The notes: a model not told the origin generated them from the letters alone. A stretch of 64,000 nt of DNA from Stigmatella aurantiaca (GCF_900109545.1 NZ_FOAP01000002.1:186001-250000), one strand, 5' to 3'. Positions 36,271-45,589 are shown, counted from the first letter of the stretch. Translations and numbers: made by a program.

Positions 36271-37770
36271 TTAATTCGAAGAGGAAATCTGGCCTCCTTC
36301 CACGAGCCACCGCTCCGTGGTGCACTGGAGCGCGAAGTGTGTGTCATGTGTCACCAGCACCAGGGCCCCCGGGTAGTTGGCCAGGGCGGCTTCCAGGCGT
36401 TCGATGGAGGGCAGGTCCAGGTGGTTGGTGGGCTCATCCAGCACCAGCGCCCAGGCATGCTGTCCCAGGCCCCGGGCGATGAGCAGCTTGCGCGCCTCGC
36501 CGGGCGAGGGCTGCTCCGAGGCCAGGAGCCGCTCCGGATCCACCCCCAGCGCGGAGACCAGGGACAACACCCGCCCACGCTCCTCGGGGGGCAGCGCCCG
36601 CACCGCTTCGAGCGCCTCCTGGCCCTCCGCTGGGCTCACGTCCTGCGGAAGGGAGAGCACCCGGTCCCGGGGGATGCGGGCATGCGCCAGCAGGGCCTTG
36701 AGCAGCGTCGTCTTTCCCGCGCCGTTGGGCCCCTCGATGCGGATGCGGCTCTCCCGGCCCACGCCCAGGGTCACGGGTCCGAGCAGCGCCACCTCTCCGG
36801 CACGCAGGGTGAAGTCCTCCAGGGTGAACAGCCACGGATTGGGCGAGCGCACGTAGTCCACGAAGACCGAACGCCCCAGCGTCTTGTCGGCCTGGAACTC
36901 GCCGATGGCCTCGGCGGCCCGCTCCGCCTCGTCCCGGAGCACGCCCACGCGCCGGCCCGCGCGCGCCTCCGCCCAGCCCGCGACGACCTTCGCGCCCATG
37001 GAGCGCGCGTCGTTGTCGTACTTGTCCTTGATGCGCCGGCCCGTGTGGCGTGAGGCGTTGGCGGCCTGGTGCTCCCGCCGGGCCTGGTCGAGCTGCTGGC
37101 GCACCTTCCGGTGGGCCTCCTGGGCTTGCTGCCGGCCCGCGAGTTCGCCTTCGCGCTCGGCCTCCCAGGCCTGCCGGGCGGCGGCATAGGCACCGGGCCA
37201 CAGCCGGGCCTCGCCCGCGTGAACGCGCAGCGTGTGGGTGGTCAGCGTCTCCAGCAGCTCCCGGTCGTGGGAGACGAGGATGCCGATGCCCCGGAACCGG
37301 TGCAGCGCGGAGATGAGCCACTGGCGTGCCTCCGCATCCAGGTGGTTGGTGGGCTCATCGAGCAGCAAGACATCGGGCTCGCTCGCCAGCGCCGCGCCCA
37401 CCTGCCAGCGCTTGCGCTCCCCGGGAGACAGGGTGGGCCAGCGCTCGAGCGCGCCCGGCTCCAGGCCGAGCTGTCCGAGCACCCGCCGCGCCACCGCGTC
37501 CCAGGATTCGGCGAAGGCGGTGATGTCACCGGTCAGGGCTTCGACGCCCTGAGGACAGAAGCACACGAGGGGCGTGCGCGGCTCGAATTGCAGATGCCCC
37601 TCGGTGGGTGTCAGCGCTCCGGCCAGCAGGCGAAGGAGGGTGGACTTACCGGCGCCATTGGCACCGACAAGGCCCGTCCAGCCAGGCGAGAGGTGAAACT
37701 CCACTTCGGAGAGCAGGGGAACAGCGTCTGAAAAGGCGAAGGACACGCCATGGGCGCGAAGGGACGGCAT
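36271..37770 (-). CDS. ABC-F family ATPase
   Basis: A 499-residue protein with two ABC domains and no membrane segment. Domain 1: Walker [10 protein letters not shown], signature LSPGERKRW, Walker [14 protein letters not shown] long charged linker (~190-290, [20 protein letters not shown]) matches the P-site tRNA interaction motif region. Domain 2: [33 protein letters not shown] proteins act on ribosomes, either as housekeeping factors or as antibiotic protection. The class cannot be decided here, but a short leader hairpin and isolation from other genes are compatible with regulated resistance. Start at 37770. Confidence 0.88.
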   Translation of the reverse strand: MPSLRAHGVSFAFSDAVPLLSEVEFHLSPGWTGLVGANGAGKSTLLRLLAGALTPTEGHLQFEPRTPLVCFCPQGVEALTGDITAFAESWDAVARRVLGQLGLEPGALERWPTLSPGERKRWQVGAALASEPDVLLLDEPTNHLDAEARQWLISALHRFRGIGILVSHDRELLETLTTHTLRVHAGEARLWPGAYAAARQAWEAEREGELAGRQQAQEAHRKVRQQLDQARREHQAANASRHTGRRIKDKYDNDARSMGAKVVAGWAEARAGRRVGVLRDEAERAAEAIGEFQADKTLGRSVFVDYVRSPNPWLFTLEDFTLRAGEVALLGPVTLGVGRESRIRIEGPNGAGKTTLLKALLAHARIPRDRVLSLPQDVSPAEGQEALEAVRALPPEERGRVLSLVSALGVDPERLLASEQPSPGEARKLLIARGLGQHAWALVLDEPTNHLDLPSIERLEAALANYPGALVLVTHDTHFALQCTTERWLVEGGQISSSN

Positions 37771-37789
37771 GAAGCGACTCCTGAATCCG

Positions 37790-37806
37790 GCCGAGCAGAA
37801 CTCGGC
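37790..37806 (-). promoter_or_regulatory. Short leader hairpin of the ABC-F gene
   Basis: GCCGAG (37790-37795) and CTCGGC (37801-37806) pair perfectly around a five-base loop, 19 bases upstream of the ABC-F start codon and just before its CAGGAG. Confidence 0.35.
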
Positions 37807-37965
37807 TTGAAAAGCACCGGGGCTTTGGATTTCAGGCGTTCAGCTTCACTGGCGTTTCCGACCTCGCGTCAGGGTTTAAGCGGTTCAAAGCATACGGATG
37901 GAGCCTCCCGCGCGCAAGAGAGACTTCCTTGCAGCGATGGCCCACGCCATGGGACGGAGGGGCGG

Positions 37966-38298
37966 ATGTTCGTCCTCCTGCGGGCCTTGGGCCTCTTCGT
38001 GCTGACGGCAGTGGCGGAGATCGTGGGCTGCTACTTGCCCTACCTCTGGCTCCGCGAGGGCAAGTCTCCGCTGCTCCTCGTGCCAGCCACCATGAGCCTC
38101 GGCGCCTTCGCCTGGCTTCTGACGCTCCACCCCACGGGGGCCTCGCGCACCTACGCCGCCTACGGCGGCGTCTACATCGCGGCGGCGTTGATGTGGTTGT
38201 GGGCCGTGGAGGGGGAGCGGCCCAGCGTCTGGGACATCGTAGGGGCCCTGGTGGCCTTGGCGGGGATGGCGATCATCGTGCTGGCGCCCCGCAGGTAG
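37966..38298 (+). CDS. YnfA / UPF0060 small membrane protein
   Basis: A 110-residue protein made almost wholly of four transmembrane helices: [60 protein letters not shown] and [20 protein letters not shown]. The order and the conserved [18 protein letters not shown] and [15 protein letters not shown] text are diagnostic of YnfA, a relative of small multidrug-resistance transporters. Transport function is poorly known. Start at 37966 behind GGAGGGG. Confidence 0.9.
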   Translation: MFVLLRALGLFVLTAVAEIVGCYLPYLWLREGKSPLLLVPATMSLGAFAWLLTLHPTGASRTYAAYGGVYIAAALMWLWAVEGERPSVWDIVGALVALAGMAIIVLAPRR

Positions 38299-38311
38299 TT
38301 CTGGAAGGCGT

Positions 38312-39385
38312 CTACTCGTCCTGGGCTGGAGAGGCCCCCCGGCGCACGGGCTGAGCCTGCGGGGGCTGCATCACGCTGCGCGCCAGGGACTGGGCGCTCA
38401 GGGCGGCGGCGGACGGGGCCGGCTTGCCCGCCGGGGTGGCGGCGGTGCCTTCCTTGGCGAACAGCTCCTTGAGCATGCCCACGCTGCCCAGGGCCGCGGA
38501 GGCCTCGTAGGGGACGAACACCTTGTTGTCCCCCTTGCCCAGCTCCTGCAGCGTCTCCAGGTAGCGCAGCGCGAGGATCTCCGGCGTGGCCCGGCCCGAG
38601 TGCACCGCCTCGAACACCAGCCGCGTAGCCTCCGCCTTCGCCTCCGCCTCCAGCACCACCGCGCGCTTGTGGCCCTCCGCGCGGGCCACCTCCGCGTCAC
38701 GCTCGGCCTCGGCGCGCAAGATGCGGGAGATCTTCTCACCCTCGGCCTGGAGAATGGCCGCCGCCTTGTCGCCCTCGGCCTTCGTCACCTCGGCGCGGCG
38801 CTCGCGCTCGGCCGTCATCTGCTTGGCCATCGCGTCCTTGATGGCCTGAGGGGGTTCAATTTCGCGCAGCTCCACGCGCGTCACCTTCACGCCCCACTTC
38901 TCCGTGGCCTCGTCCAGCACGATGCGCAGCTTGGTGTTCACCGTCTCGCGGCTGGTCAGCGTCTGGTCCAGCGTCAGCCCGCCCATGATGTTGCGCAGGT
39001 TCGTCATCGTCAGCTGCTCGATGGCCAGCGCCAGGTTCTCCACCTGGTAGAGCGTCTTCGCCGGATCGGTGATCTGGTAATAGATGACCGAGCCCACCTC
39101 CATCGTCACGTTGTCGTGGGTGATGACCTGCACGGTGTCGAAGCCCATCACCTGCTCGCGCAGGTCCACCGTGTTGCTGCGCAGGTAGCGGTTGCCCGTG
39201 CGCATCTCGATGGCGCGGGGGCTGTCCATGAGGGGGATGAGGACGTTCAGTCCACTGTGGGCCACATGGTGGAACCGCCCCAGCCGCTCCACCACCATGA
39301 CCTTCGCCTGGGGGACGATCCGCAGACCGGTCATGAGGCCCACGCCCACCACCAACGCCGCGACAATGAGCAATACGGTCAACAT
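38312..39385 (-). CDS. SPFH / band-7 membrane protein (QmcA-like)
   Basis: A 357-residue protein with one N-terminal membrane anchor (MLTVLLIVAALVVGVGLMTG). The SPFH domain follows (VPQAKVMVVERLGRFHHVAH, TVQVITHDNVTMEVGSVIYY), then an Ala/Glu-rich coiled coil (AERERRAEVTKAEGDKAAAI). The C-terminus is a Pro/Ala tail. It forms ring-like assemblies in membrane microdomains. It overlaps the upstream NfeD gene by one base (TGATG), the usual NfeD-stomatin operon in which NfeD is the partner. Confidence 0.9.
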   Translation of the reverse strand: MLTVLLIVAALVVGVGLMTGLRIVPQAKVMVVERLGRFHHVAHSGLNVLIPLMDSPRAIEMRTGNRYLRSNTVDLREQVMGFDTVQVITHDNVTMEVGSVIYYQITDPAKTLYQVENLALAIEQLTMTNLRNIMGGLTLDQTLTSRETVNTKLRIVLDEATEKWGVKVTRVELREIEPPQAIKDAMAKQMTAERERRAEVTKAEGDKAAAILQAEGEKISRILRAEAERDAEVARAEGHKRAVVLEAEAKAEATRLVFEAVHSGRATPEILALRYLETLQELGKGDNKVFVPYEASAALGSVGMLKELFAKEGTAATPAGKPAPSAAALSAQSLARSVMQPPQAQPVRRGASPAQDE

Positions 39386-39870
39386 CAGCCTGTCCCTTCT
39401 TCTGAATGGAGGAGAACCTCATGCCGCGCCGTTGAACGCCGCACCCACAGCTTCAACCCTTCGATCTGCTCCACGGTGACGCGCTCGCCTTCGCCCACCG
39501 GCCCCGACAGCGAGCGGGCCGCCCACAGCTCACCGTTGATCCGCACCGTACCGCCCTGCGGGTCCATGACGGCCTCGATGACCACCGCCTCCTGTCCCAG
39601 CATCGCCTCCACCCCCGTCCGCAGCGGGGTGGCCTTGCGCATGAACGCCTTTTTGAAAAGCGTGCGCGAGGAGAAGAACAGGGCGCCGGTCGTGGCGATG
39701 AACAGCAGCAACTGCCCGTTAATCCCCAGCCCCAGCGCCGAGGCGAGCGCAGCCACGAGCGCTCCCAGCGCGAACCACAGCGTCACGAAGCCGGAGAGCG
39801 ACATCTCCAGGCCTCCGAAGACGAGCGCCGCGACGAGCCAGAGCTGCCAGGCGGTAGGGGTCAGGTCCAT
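39385..39870 (-). CDS. NfeD-like membrane protein
   Basis: A 161-residue protein, short form of NfeD. Two or three transmembrane helices occupy ~8-75 (WQLWLVAALVFGGLEMSLSG, LLLFIATTGALFF). The C-terminal ~75 residues form the OB-fold domain (MLGQEAVVIEAVMDPQGGTV, RINGELWAARS, GERVTVEQIEGLKLWVR). It lacks the ClpP-like protease domain of long NfeD. It is the first gene of the pair with the SPFH protein and is divergent from dnaE2. Confidence 0.88.
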   Translation of the reverse strand: MDLTPTAWQLWLVAALVFGGLEMSLSGFVTLWFALGALVAALASALGLGINGQLLLFIATTGALFFSSRTLFKKAFMRKATPLRTGVEAMLGQEAVVIEAVMDPQGGTVRINGELWAARSLSGPVGEGERVTVEQIEGLKLWVRRSTARHEVLLHSEEGTG

Positions 39871-39980
39871 ACGTCTTTCTGTCTGTCACCCCGCTTGCTG
39901 TCATGTCAAACCACCGGCGAGCCGTTCGAAACCCGCGAATTCTCGATGATCCGACACTTTCGGCGCATTCGAGCTGACGT

Positions 39981-39996
39981 CTGAACGCCCGTCCAG
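39981..39996 (+). promoter_or_regulatory. LexA (SOS) box upstream of dnaE2
   Basis: CTGAACGCCCGTCCAG shares 12 of 16 bases with the imuA site and fits 14 of 16 positions of the recalled M. xanthus LexA consensus. It ends 12 bp before the dnaE2 GTG, so a bound repressor would cover the start region. Confidence 0.55.
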
Positions 39997-40008
39997 TAGC
40001 TTGGTGGT

Positions 40009-43000
40009 GTGTACGCCGAGCTGGTCTGCCGCTCCAACTTCTCGTTTCTCCGAGGCGCCTCGCATCCCGAGGAGCTGGTGGCCACGGCCGCCCGGCTGGG
40101 CCTGCCCGCCCTGGCGCTGACGGATGGAGATGGGCTGTACGGGGTGGTGAAGGCCCACCTGGCCGCCCGGGAGCACGGCCTGAAGCTCCTGCTCGGCACC
40201 GAGCTGACGCTGACCGACGGTCCGCCCGTGGTGGTGTACGCCATGAACGCGGGCGGCTACGCCAACATGTGCCGCCTGGTGTCCGCCAGCCGGATGGCCC
40301 ACCCCAAGGGCCAGACGGGGCTGCCCTGGCGGGAGGTGGCCGAGCGCGCCGAGGGGCTCCTCGCGCTGCTGCCCCATCCGGCCCCCCTCGAACAGGTGGC
40401 GGGCCTCGCCGAGGCCTTCCCAGGGCGCTTCCACGTCGGGCTGTGCCGCACCCTGTCCGCGGGGGACGGCCCCCGGGAGGCCAAGGCCGAGGCCCTGGCA
40501 CGGGCGCTGGGTGTGCCGCTGTGCGCGCACAACGACGTCCACGTCCACCACCGGCGCCGCCAGCCGCTCCAGGACGTGCTCACCGCCATCCGCCACAAGA
40601 CGACGGTGGACAAGGCGGGCACGCGGTTGATGCCCAACGCGGAGCGGACGCTGAAGTCCCCCCACGAGATGGCGCGGCTGTTCCACGACCGGCCCGAGGC
40701 GCTGGAGCGCACCCTGGAGATCGCCGGCCGGTGCCACGCCACGCTGGAGGATCTGCGCTACCACTTCTCCGAGGAGGACCTGCCCCCGGGGCTCACCGCC
40801 ATGGGACACCTGCGAGGGCTCACCGAGGAGGGGCTCACCGTGCGCTACCCCTCGGGCGTGCCCCCCGAGGTGCGCAAGCAGGTGGAGCATGAGCTGAAGC
40901 TCATCGAGGCGCTGGACTTCCCCGGCTACTTCCTGGCGCTCTGGGACATCGTCCGCTTCGCGCGCTCCCGGGGCATCCTCTGCCAGGGCCGGGGCAGCGC
41001 GGCCAACTCGGTGGTCTGCTACGCGCTGCAGCTCACCGCGATTGATCCGGTGCGCATGGGGCTGCTCTTCGAGCGCTTCCTGAGCATGGAGCGCAAGGAG
41101 CCCCCGGACATCGACGTGGACTTCGAGCACGAGCGCCGCGAGGAGGTGCTCCAGTACGTCTACGAGAAGCACGGCCGGCACCGGGCCGGCATGGTGTGCG
41201 AGTTCATCTGCTACCGGGGGCGGCTGGCGCTGCGCGAGGTGGGCAAGTCCCTGGGGCTGTCGCTCGACCAGGTGGACCGGCTCTCCAAGGTGGCGGCGGC
41301 CTCCGGCTTCGACGTCACCCCGGAAGTCCTCGTCGAGGCGGGGCTGTCCGCGTTCGACCGGCGGGTGCGGCAGACGCTCACGCTCGCCAAGGAGATGGAG
41401 GGCTTTCCGCGCCACGTCTCCATCCACGTGGGCGGCTTCGTCATCACCCGCGAGCCGCTGGTGGACCTCATCCCCGTGGAGAACGCGGCGATGAAGGGCC
41501 GCACCGTCATCCAGTGGGAGAAGGACGACACCAACGCCCTGGGCGTGCTGAAGGTGGACCTGCTGGCGCTGGGCATGCTCACCGCGGTGTCCAAGTGCCT
41601 GGCGTTCATCCGCGAGCACTTCGGGCGGGAGCTGTCCCTGGCCACCATCCCCGCGGAGGACCCCCAGGTCTACGACATGCTGTGCGAGGCGGACACCGTG
41701 GGGGTGTTCCAGATCGAAAGCCGGGCGCAGATGAACATGCTGCCGCGCCTCAAGCCCCGCACCTTCTATGACCTGGTGATTGAGATCGCCCTCATCCGCC
41801 CCGGCCCCATCGTGGGCAACATGGTCCACCCCTACCTGCGGCGGCGCAACGGCGAGGAGGTGCCCACGTACCCCACGGACGAGGTGCGGGCCATCCTCGA
41901 GAAGACGCTGGGGGTGCCGCTCTTCCAGGAGCAGGCCATGAAGCTGGCCATGGTGGCCGCGGGCTTCACGGCGGGGGAGGCGGACGGACTGCGGCGGGCC
42001 CTGGGCCACAAGCGCGCCGAGCAGCTCCTGGAGCCCTACCGCCTGCGCTTCGTGGCGGGCGGCGTGAAGCGGGGCTACCCGTCCCCTTATATGGAGGAGC
42101 TGTTCGAGCAGTTCCGGGGCTTCGCGCACTACGGCTTTCCCGAGTCGCACTCGGCCTCGTTCGCGCTCATCGCCTATGCCTCCTCGTGGCTCAAGTGCCA
42201 CTACCCTCAGGCCTTCACCGCCGCGCTGCTCAACTCCCAGCCCATGGGCTTCTACGCGCCGCACACGCTGGTGGCCGACGCGCGCCGGCACGGGGTGGAG
42301 GTGCGGCCGGTGGACGTGCGCCACTCGGGGTGGGACTGCACGCTGGAGGAGGGCGGGGCGCTGCGCCTGGGGCTGCGCATGGTGCGCGGCCTGGGCGAGG
42401 CGGCGGGCCGGCGCGTGGCGGCCTCCCGGGGCGAGGGCTACACGTGCCTGGCGGACGTGGCCCGGCGCACGCGCATTCCCCGCCACGAGCTGACGCGGCT
42501 GGCGCTGGCCGGGGCCCTGGCCTCGCTGTGCGGCTCCCGGCGGCAGGCGCTGTGGGAGATTCAAGCCCTGGGGCCGCTGGACGCGGATGACCTGTTCTTC
42601 GGAATGCCCATGGACGGCACCCAGGTGGCGCTGCCGCCCATGAGCGTGGCGGAGCGGGTGTCGGCGGACTACGAGACGGTGGGGCTGTCGCTGGAGAAAC
42701 ATCCGCTGGAGCTGCTGCGGCCGGCGCTGCGCAAGCGGGGCGCCGTCTCCGCCGAGGGGCTCCAGCGAGTGTCCGCTGGAAGACGCGTGGCCGTGGGCGG
42801 CATGCTCATCTGCCGGCAGCGGCCTCCCACCGCCAAGGGCATGTGCTTCCTCTCCCTGGAGGATGAGACGGGCATCGCCAACCTGGTGGTGCCACCGGAC
42901 GTCTACGAGCGCTCCCGCCGGGACATCCACGGCGCACTCTTCCTGGTGGGAGAGGGCATCCTGGAGCGCTCGGGCAAGGTGCTCAACGTCAAGACGCAGT

Positions 43001-43032
43001 GGATTCACGCCCTGGAAGGGGCCGTGGGTTAA
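40009..43032 (+). CDS. dnaE2: error-prone DNA polymerase DnaE2
   Basis: A 1007-residue C-family polymerase beginning at GTG. The PHP domain is at the N-terminus (YAELVCRSNFSFLRGASHPE). The catalytic Asp residues are in PPDIDVDFEHERREEVLQYV and LKVDLLALGMLT. The GRGSAANSVVCYAL and FPESHSASFALIAYASSWLK motifs, the HhH region and the C-terminal OB domain (GGMLICRQRPPTAKGMCFLS) follow. Length and the short start distinguish DnaE2 from the replicative DnaE1. With ImuA and ImuB it carries out mutagenic bypass of DNA damage. A LexA-box-like site overlaps its promoter. Confidence 0.93.
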   Translation: MYAELVCRSNFSFLRGASHPEELVATAARLGLPALALTDGDGLYGVVKAHLAAREHGLKLLLGTELTLTDGPPVVVYAMNAGGYANMCRLVSASRMAHPKGQTGLPWREVAERAEGLLALLPHPAPLEQVAGLAEAFPGRFHVGLCRTLSAGDGPREAKAEALARALGVPLCAHNDVHVHHRRRQPLQDVLTAIRHKTTVDKAGTRLMPNAERTLKSPHEMARLFHDRPEALERTLEIAGRCHATLEDLRYHFSEEDLPPGLTAMGHLRGLTEEGLTVRYPSGVPPEVRKQVEHELKLIEALDFPGYFLALWDIVRFARSRGILCQGRGSAANSVVCYALQLTAIDPVRMGLLFERFLSMERKEPPDIDVDFEHERREEVLQYVYEKHGRHRAGMVCEFICYRGRLALREVGKSLGLSLDQVDRLSKVAAASGFDVTPEVLVEAGLSAFDRRVRQTLTLAKEMEGFPRHVSIHVGGFVITREPLVDLIPVENAAMKGRTVIQWEKDDTNALGVLKVDLLALGMLTAVSKCLAFIREHFGRELSLATIPAEDPQVYDMLCEADTVGVFQIESRAQMNMLPRLKPRTFYDLVIEIALIRPGPIVGNMVHPYLRRRNGEEVPTYPTDEVRAILEKTLGVPLFQEQAMKLAMVAAGFTAGEADGLRRALGHKRAEQLLEPYRLRFVAGGVKRGYPSPYMEELFEQFRGFAHYGFPESHSASFALIAYASSWLKCHYPQAFTAALLNSQPMGFYAPHTLVADARRHGVEVRPVDVRHSGWDCTLEEGGALRLGLRMVRGLGEAAGRRVAASRGEGYTCLADVARRTRIPRHELTRLALAGALASLCGSRRQALWEIQALGPLDADDLFFGMPMDGTQVALPPMSVAERVSADYETVGLSLEKHPLELLRPALRKRGAVSAEGLQRVSAGRRVAVGGMLICRQRPPTAKGMCFLSLEDETGIANLVVPPDVYERSRRDIHGALFLVGEGILERSGKVLNVKTQWIHALEGAVG

Positions 43033-43055
43033 TCCAGACACCCGGATGCCTGGCC

Positions 43056-43109
43056 TGACGCGTTGCATGGCCGTTGCGGTCTGAACGATTTTTTCCGCGC
43101 AACGCGTCA
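43056..43109 (+). repeat. 11-bp inverted repeat between dnaE2 and the first GDSL gene
   Basis: TGACGCGTTGC (43056-43066) and GCAACGCGTCA (43099-43109) are perfect reverse complements separated by 32 bases that include a T6 run. It may act as dnaE2 terminator or as a binding site upstream of the GDSL promoter block. Confidence 0.45.
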
Positions 43110-43131
43110 ATACACGTTTGATTTGTTTTCA

Positions 43132-43167
43132 CTGGAATGGCGGCGAAGGTTGCCCTTACCCTGCGCG
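43132..43167 (+). promoter_or_regulatory. Promoter-like block of GDSL gene 1
   Basis: A 36-bp block that matches the block before GDSL gene 2 at 28 positions with no gaps, while flanking DNA does not align. It opens with CTGGAATGG and closes with TACCCTGCGCG. The GGAA core followed about 20 bp later by TACCCT resembles an ECF-type promoter. It ends 31 bp before the start codon. Confidence 0.5.
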
Positions 43168-43198
43168 CCCCGATTCCAGGCAGTTCCGGAGGTAGTCC

Positions 43199-44275
43199 AT
43201 GTTCCTTCGTCTCAACGTGCGTGATGTGTCCCTGGCGTGTGCGTTCGCGGCCAGCGTGGTGAGCGGTTCCACGTTCGCGAGCACCATCAATCAGAACACC
43301 TCGTGGACCATCACGCGCAGCGGCTCCTCCAGCACCTACCGGGTGGTGGCTTACGGCGACTCCATCTTCGCGGGCTACAACGGGAGCCTGTTCAACGTGG
43401 CCCGCCGCGCCTCGCCCTATACCAGCGGCGAGTACCTGGCCCACAAGTGGAACGCCAACGTGGAAGTGGTCCGCCGCACCAAGTCCGGCGCCAGGGCCGA
43501 CGACATCTACAACAACAAGATCATCTCCGAGCGCTCGTACATGCAGGACGCGAAGACGCGCGTCGTGATGTTCGAGATGTGTGGCAATGACTACCTGCAG
43601 GCCCGCAGCGCGTTCTCCGAGCAGACGGGGACCTGTAGCTACAGCGGGCTGGACACGGCGCTGGCCAACTGCACCACGTACATGGAGCGGGGCATGCAGG
43701 CCATCAACCAGTACGCCACCTCCGCCAAGTCCAAGATCATCATGAACATCTACTACCCGGGCTACAACGCGGACAACGTGCAGACGGCCTGCACGGATGC
43801 GTCCACCGGGACGAAGGTGAACCGCCAGCAGAAGTTCCTGCCCTATCTGGCCAAGAGCAACTGGCGCGCGTGCAACCTGGCCGAGAAGTATGGCTTCAAG
43901 TGCGCGGACGCCTTCGCCGAGATGATGGGCTCGGACTACGACTCCAACGGCGACGGCCTGAACGACGTGGACGGGCTGCGCTACAAGAGCGGTGAGTCCG
44001 AGGCCGCCTACGTCACCCGCATCACCACCACCCTGCGCTCGACGCTCCGCGACGCCAACACGCACTACGCCAACAGCAGCACGAGCTTCGACTACATCCA
44101 GTCGGACAACACGCACCCCACCTACTTCAAGTCCACCATCGGCACGGGCTCGGGCTCGGGCGCCTCGGACTTCGCTGACAGCGCCATCTCCGGCGGCAAG
44201 CAGGCCGAGTGGAACAAGTGGGGCCACGAGAAGTCTGGCTGGTCCATCTCCACGTACAACCCGGCCACGCCGTAG
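43199..44275 (+). CDS. secreted SGNH/GDSL hydrolase (tandem copy 1)
   Basis: A 358-residue protein with a signal peptide (SLACAFAASVVSGSTFAS) and GGAGG ribosome site. SGNH blocks are clear: RVVAYGDSIFAGYNG holds the nucleophile Ser, EMCGNDYLQ the block III Asn, and SDNTHPTYF the catalytic Asp/His pair. Six or more Cys suggest disulfides outside the cell. DYDSNGDGLNDVDG looks like a calcium-binding loop. It should be an esterase or lipase-like enzyme with unknown substrate. The next gene is a close duplicate. Confidence 0.85.
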   Translation: MFLRLNVRDVSLACAFAASVVSGSTFASTINQNTSWTITRSGSSSTYRVVAYGDSIFAGYNGSLFNVARRASPYTSGEYLAHKWNANVEVVRRTKSGARADDIYNNKIISERSYMQDAKTRVVMFEMCGNDYLQARSAFSEQTGTCSYSGLDTALANCTTYMERGMQAINQYATSAKSKIIMNIYYPGYNADNVQTACTDASTGTKVNRQQKFLPYLAKSNWRACNLAEKYGFKCADAFAEMMGSDYDSNGDGLNDVDGLRYKSGESEAAYVTRITTTLRSTLRDANTHYANSSTSFDYIQSDNTHPTYFKSTIGTGSGSGASDFADSAISGGKQAEWNKWGHEKSGWSISTYNPATP

Positions 44276-44304
44276 TTCCCGGGCTGGCCCTCACGGACAT
44301 GGTG

Positions 44305-44346
44305 CAATGCGTCAGTGTTTCACGTGTGTGACACGCTGGCGCATTG
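44305..44346 (+). terminator. Long hairpin between the two GDSL genes
   Basis: A 19-bp stem beginning CAATGCGTCAGTG and ending CACGCTGGCGCATTG, with a single mismatch and a few G:T pairs, around a four-base loop. It starts 29 bp after the first stop codon. There is only a weak T-tract (TTAATTT), so it may end transcription or protect the upstream mRNA. Confidence 0.55.
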
Positions 44347-44383
44347 CGTTAATTTCCGGAAGAGACATTTTTACCCGCTTCCC

Positions 44384-44419
44384 CTGGAAAGGGGATGAAG
44401 TTCGCCGGTACCCTGCGCG
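44384..44419 (+). promoter_or_regulatory. Promoter-like block of GDSL gene 2
   Basis: Counterpart of the block at 43132-43167: it opens CTGGAAAGG and closes TACCCTGCGCG at the same spacing. It ends 40 bp before the start codon. An additional AAGGGGATGAAG...CTTCATCCCCC inverted repeat overlaps it. Confidence 0.5.
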
Positions 44420-44459
44420 GCTTCATCCCCCTTCTTAGGAACACCAAGGAGTCGGTTTC

Positions 44460-45557
44460 ATGTCTCTTCGTCTCAACGTGCGTGATGTGTCCCTGGCCTG
44501 CGTGACCGCGGCCTCTCTGGTGGGCAGCTCCGCGTTCGCGAGCACCATCAATCAGAACACCTCGTGGACCATCAAGCGCACCAACGCCACCAGCACCTAC
44601 CGGGTGGTGGCTTACGGCGACTCCATCTTCGCGGGCTACAACGGTGGCCTGTTCAGCGTGGCCCGCCGCGCCTCGCCCTACACCAGCGGCGAGTACCTGG
44701 CCCATCAGTGGAACGCCAACGTGGAAGTGGTCCGCCGCACCAAGTCCGGTGCCAAGGCCGATGACATCTACAACAACAAGATCATTGGAGATCGCTCGTA
44801 CATGCAGGACGCGAAGACCCGCGTCGTGATGTTCGAGATGTGTGGCAATGACTACTTGCAGGCCCGCAGCGCATTCTCCGAGCAGACCGGCACGTGTAAC
44901 TACAGCGGGCTGGACACGGCGTTGGCCAACTGCACCACGTACATGGAGAAGGGCATGCAGGCCATCAACCAGTACGCCACCTCCGCCAAGTCCAAGATCA
45001 TCATGAACATCTACTACCCGGGCTACGACGCGGACAACGTGCAGACGGCCTGCACGGACGCGGCCACCGGGACGGCGGTGAACCGCCAGCAGAAGTTCCT
45101 GCCCTATCTGGCCAAGAGCAACTGGCGCACCTGCAACCTGGCCGAGAAGTACGGCTTCAAGTGCGCCGATGCCTTCGCCGAGATGATGGGCTCGGAGTAT
45201 GACTCCAACGGCGACGGCCTGAACGACGTGGACGGGCTGCGCTACAAGAGCGGCGAGTCCGAGGCGGCCTACGTCAACCGGATCACCACCGCCCTGCGCT
45301 CGACGATCCGCGACGCCAACACGCACTACGTCAACAGCAGCACGAGCTTCGACTACATCCAGTCGGACAACACGCACCCCACCTACTTCAACTCCTCCAC
45401 CATCAGCGTGAACATCTTCTCGGGCAGCGGCTCGGGCTCGGGCGCCTCGGATTTCGCCGACAGCGCCGTCTCCGGCGGCAAGCAGGCCGAGTGGAACAAG
45501 ACGGGCCACGAGAAGTCCGGCTGGTCCATCTCCACGTACAACCCGGTGGCCCCGTAG
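44460..45557 (+). CDS. secreted SGNH/GDSL hydrolase (tandem copy 2)
   Basis: A 365-residue paralogue of the preceding gene; about nine of ten residues are the same by eye. Catalytic blocks are intact (VVAYGDSIFAGYNG, EMCGNDYLQ, SDNTHPTYF). The main differences are in the signal peptide and in a seven-residue insertion that lengthens the Gly/Ser loop after the catalytic His (STISVNIFSGSGSGSGAS). The near identity shows a recent duplication or gene conversion, with both copies kept functional and each with its own promoter block. Confidence 0.85.
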   Translation: MSLRLNVRDVSLACVTAASLVGSSAFASTINQNTSWTIKRTNATSTYRVVAYGDSIFAGYNGGLFSVARRASPYTSGEYLAHQWNANVEVVRRTKSGAKADDIYNNKIIGDRSYMQDAKTRVVMFEMCGNDYLQARSAFSEQTGTCNYSGLDTALANCTTYMEKGMQAINQYATSAKSKIIMNIYYPGYDADNVQTACTDAATGTAVNRQQKFLPYLAKSNWRTCNLAEKYGFKCADAFAEMMGSEYDSNGDGLNDVDGLRYKSGESEAAYVNRITTALRSTIRDANTHYVNSSTSFDYIQSDNTHPTYFNSSTISVNIFSGSGSGSGASDFADSAVSGGKQAEWNKTGHEKSGWSISTYNPVAP

Positions 45558-45589
45558 TCCGCTGACGCGCTCTCCGCGCCGCCGCACCC

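Noticed and set aside
43051-43068. Sigma-54-like TGGC...TTGCA before the first GDSL gene
   Set aside because: The distance between GG and GC is 11 bases instead of 10, and nothing similar is found before the duplicate gene.
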